This document shows positions 5,866 to 6,660 of a stretch of 6,660 nucleotides of DNA, piece by piece; position 1 is the stretch's first letter; each line of letters begins with the position of its first letter. The notes beneath the pieces are model-generated. The model did not search any database. It was not told the origin of the DNA and saw only the letters and a program-made list of their open reading frames with translations. The position numbers and the translations under genes were made by a program. This DNA is from Chloroflexota bacterium. GTDB lineage: Bacteria; Chloroflexota; UBA6077; CF-72. The DNA is taken from the NCBI GenBank assembly GCA_019242065.1, contig JAFAWJ010000651.1, forward strand, positions 1 to 6,660, written 5' to 3'.

Positions 5866-6660
5866 ATGCTCGCGCTGGCAGACTACGCACTCCACTCGAC
5901 AGTCGAAACGGCTGTCGGCTGCGCGCGAGCCGGTGTCGATCACATTGTCGCGCTGCGAGCCCGCGCGGCTGCTCGCTCCACGGTCGAGAGCTCCGCTCGG
6001 CCACCACGCGGGCTCATCCTGCTCGCCATCGACGACGTCGGCTGGACGAATATGGTCCAGCTCTCGAACATCGGCCAGCTGAGCGGCGGCGACTGGCGCG
6101 GACCACAGCGATTGGCGCGACCTGGCCGACCACAGTGACGGCTTGATCTGCCTGGCCGGCGGGCGCGCCGTCGGTCGGGCTTCACTGCTGGCCGCACGCC
6201 GCCTGGCGGATATCTACGCCGATCGCCTGTATGTCGCGCTGTGCTTCCACAGCTCGACGGCGGACAAGGTGATCAACCGTGGTCTGCTGGCGGTCGCCCA
6301 GCGCCTGGAGCTGGGGGTGGTGGCGGCCAACGCGGTGCGTTTCGCCACGCCCGAGGACGCGCTGGCGCACACCGTACTGAGTGCGATGCGTGCCGGCCGG
6401 GGTGCCGACGGTGTCCTCAACCAGGCGAGCGCCGGCGGCGACGTGCCGATGGTGGCGCTGGATGCGAACCGCGCACAGGCGAACCTGAAGTCCCCAGCGG
6501 CCATGTGGCGGCTGTTCGGGACGCAACTGCCCGCGGTGCTGGAGGCGACGCTGGAGATGGCCGAGGGCTGCCAGTTTCGATTGCCACTGGCCGATCGCGC
6601 CAGTGATCGCCGGTGCGTGGCACCCGAGCAACAATGCACGATCACGGGCGAACAGCTCGC
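5866..6660 (+). pseudogene. dnaE: Truncated, frameshifted DNA polymerase III alpha-like gene (DnaE/DnaE2 PHP region)
   Basis: Two frames together read as the N-terminal PHP part of a bacterial replicative or error-prone polymerase alpha subunit. Frame one (5866 to about 6091) gives MLALADYALHSTVETA, an AGVDHIVAL block and LILLAIDDVGWTNMVQLSNI, equivalent to the ALTDH...AGV...LLARD..G..NLC.L blocks. Frame two (from about 6110 to the window edge, no stop) gives DWRDLADHSDGLICLAGG, RLYVALCF, NRGLLAVAQRLELGVVAANAV, NLKSPAAMWRLF and LEATLEMAEGCQF, the later PHP landmarks. A 19-bp duplication at the switch accounts for the +1 shift, and a TGA closes frame two just before it (6080-6082). The usual first 30 or so residues with the HxH metal motif are missing, and TDH has become ADY. 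Frame two could still be translated from an internal start, but no ATG occurs in it before 6383. The downstream polymerase domain, if any, is outside the window. Confidence 0.7.
6091..6135 (+). repeat. Imperfect tandem duplication causing a frameshift
   Basis: GACTGGCGCG-GACCACAG (6091-6108) is repeated from 6110 as GATTGGCGCG(acctggcc)GACCACAG, ending at 6135. The unit offset is 19 bases. Removing 6091-6109 joins LSGG directly to DWRDLADHSDGL and restores a single reading frame through the polymerase-like gene. Confidence 0.75.

Noticed and set aside
5834..6007. Upstream part of the minus-strand frame that contains the sulfatase block
   Set aside because: This part shows no sulfatase similarity and lies antisense to the polymerase-like remnant, so it is not part of a real protein.
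6182..6634. 150-residue minus-strand frame at the right edge
   Set aside because: Antisense to the DnaE-like open frame, which has recognisable conserved blocks.
1..6660. CRISPR arrays, tRNA or rRNA genes, transposase genes, riboswitches
   Set aside because: Looked for and not seen: no regularly spaced repeats, no cloverleaf-like segments, no transposase motifs, no long structured leader.

Overview
The window is high-GC bacterial DNA (about 60-65% G+C by eye). The taxon cannot be fixed from the sequence. The left half looks like part of a trans-acyltransferase polyketide (PKS) cluster. The middle carries a phospholipid headgroup operon. The right end holds gene debris.

Region 1 (1-3259, plus strand) is one tightly packed operon that enters from upstream. 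It holds the C-terminal part of a PksH-type enoyl-CoA hydratase (ECH1) and a complete PksI-type enoyl-CoA hydratase/decarboxylase (ECH2). These are followed by an SDR with the Tyr-x6-Lys active-site spacing of FabL/FabI enoyl-ACP reductases, a free-standing acyl carrier protein with a GANSLD phosphopantetheine site, and an extended SDR (epimerase/dehydratase family). The genes overlap by 10, 4 and 4 bp, and the last gap is 8 bp. ECH1, ECH2 and a donor-type ACP are the accessory parts of an HMG-CoA-synthase-like (HCS) beta-branching cassette, which puts a carbon branch at a beta-keto position of a growing polyketide. The HCS, the decarboxylating ketosynthase and the PKS modules are not in the window and are presumably upstream.

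Region 2 (5444 down to 3212, minus strand) is a second compact operon, cdsA-pssA-psd. Together these make CDP-diacylglycerol, then phosphatidylserine, then phosphatidylethanolamine. It converges on the PKS operon, and the two last genes overlap tail to tail by 48 bp, so there is no intergenic terminator between them. The CdsA carries an altered signature motif, which suggests a second, specialised copy.

Region 3 (about 5445-6660) begins with about 245 bp of non-coding sequence upstream of cdsA. Next is a short C-terminal arylsulfatase remnant on the minus strand. Abutting it on the plus strand is a truncated, frameshifted relative of the DNA polymerase III alpha subunit (DnaE/DnaE2 type, PHP domain), open to the right edge. 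A 19-bp imperfect tandem duplication explains its frameshift exactly. This looks like a rearranged edge of the cluster.

The main points for follow-up are the FabL-like reductase inside a beta-branching cassette (trans-acting enoyl reduction or self-resistance), the juxtaposed phospholipid operon with its variant CdsA, a 26-bp perfect palindrome inside the epimerase gene, and the duplication-frameshifted polymerase remnant.
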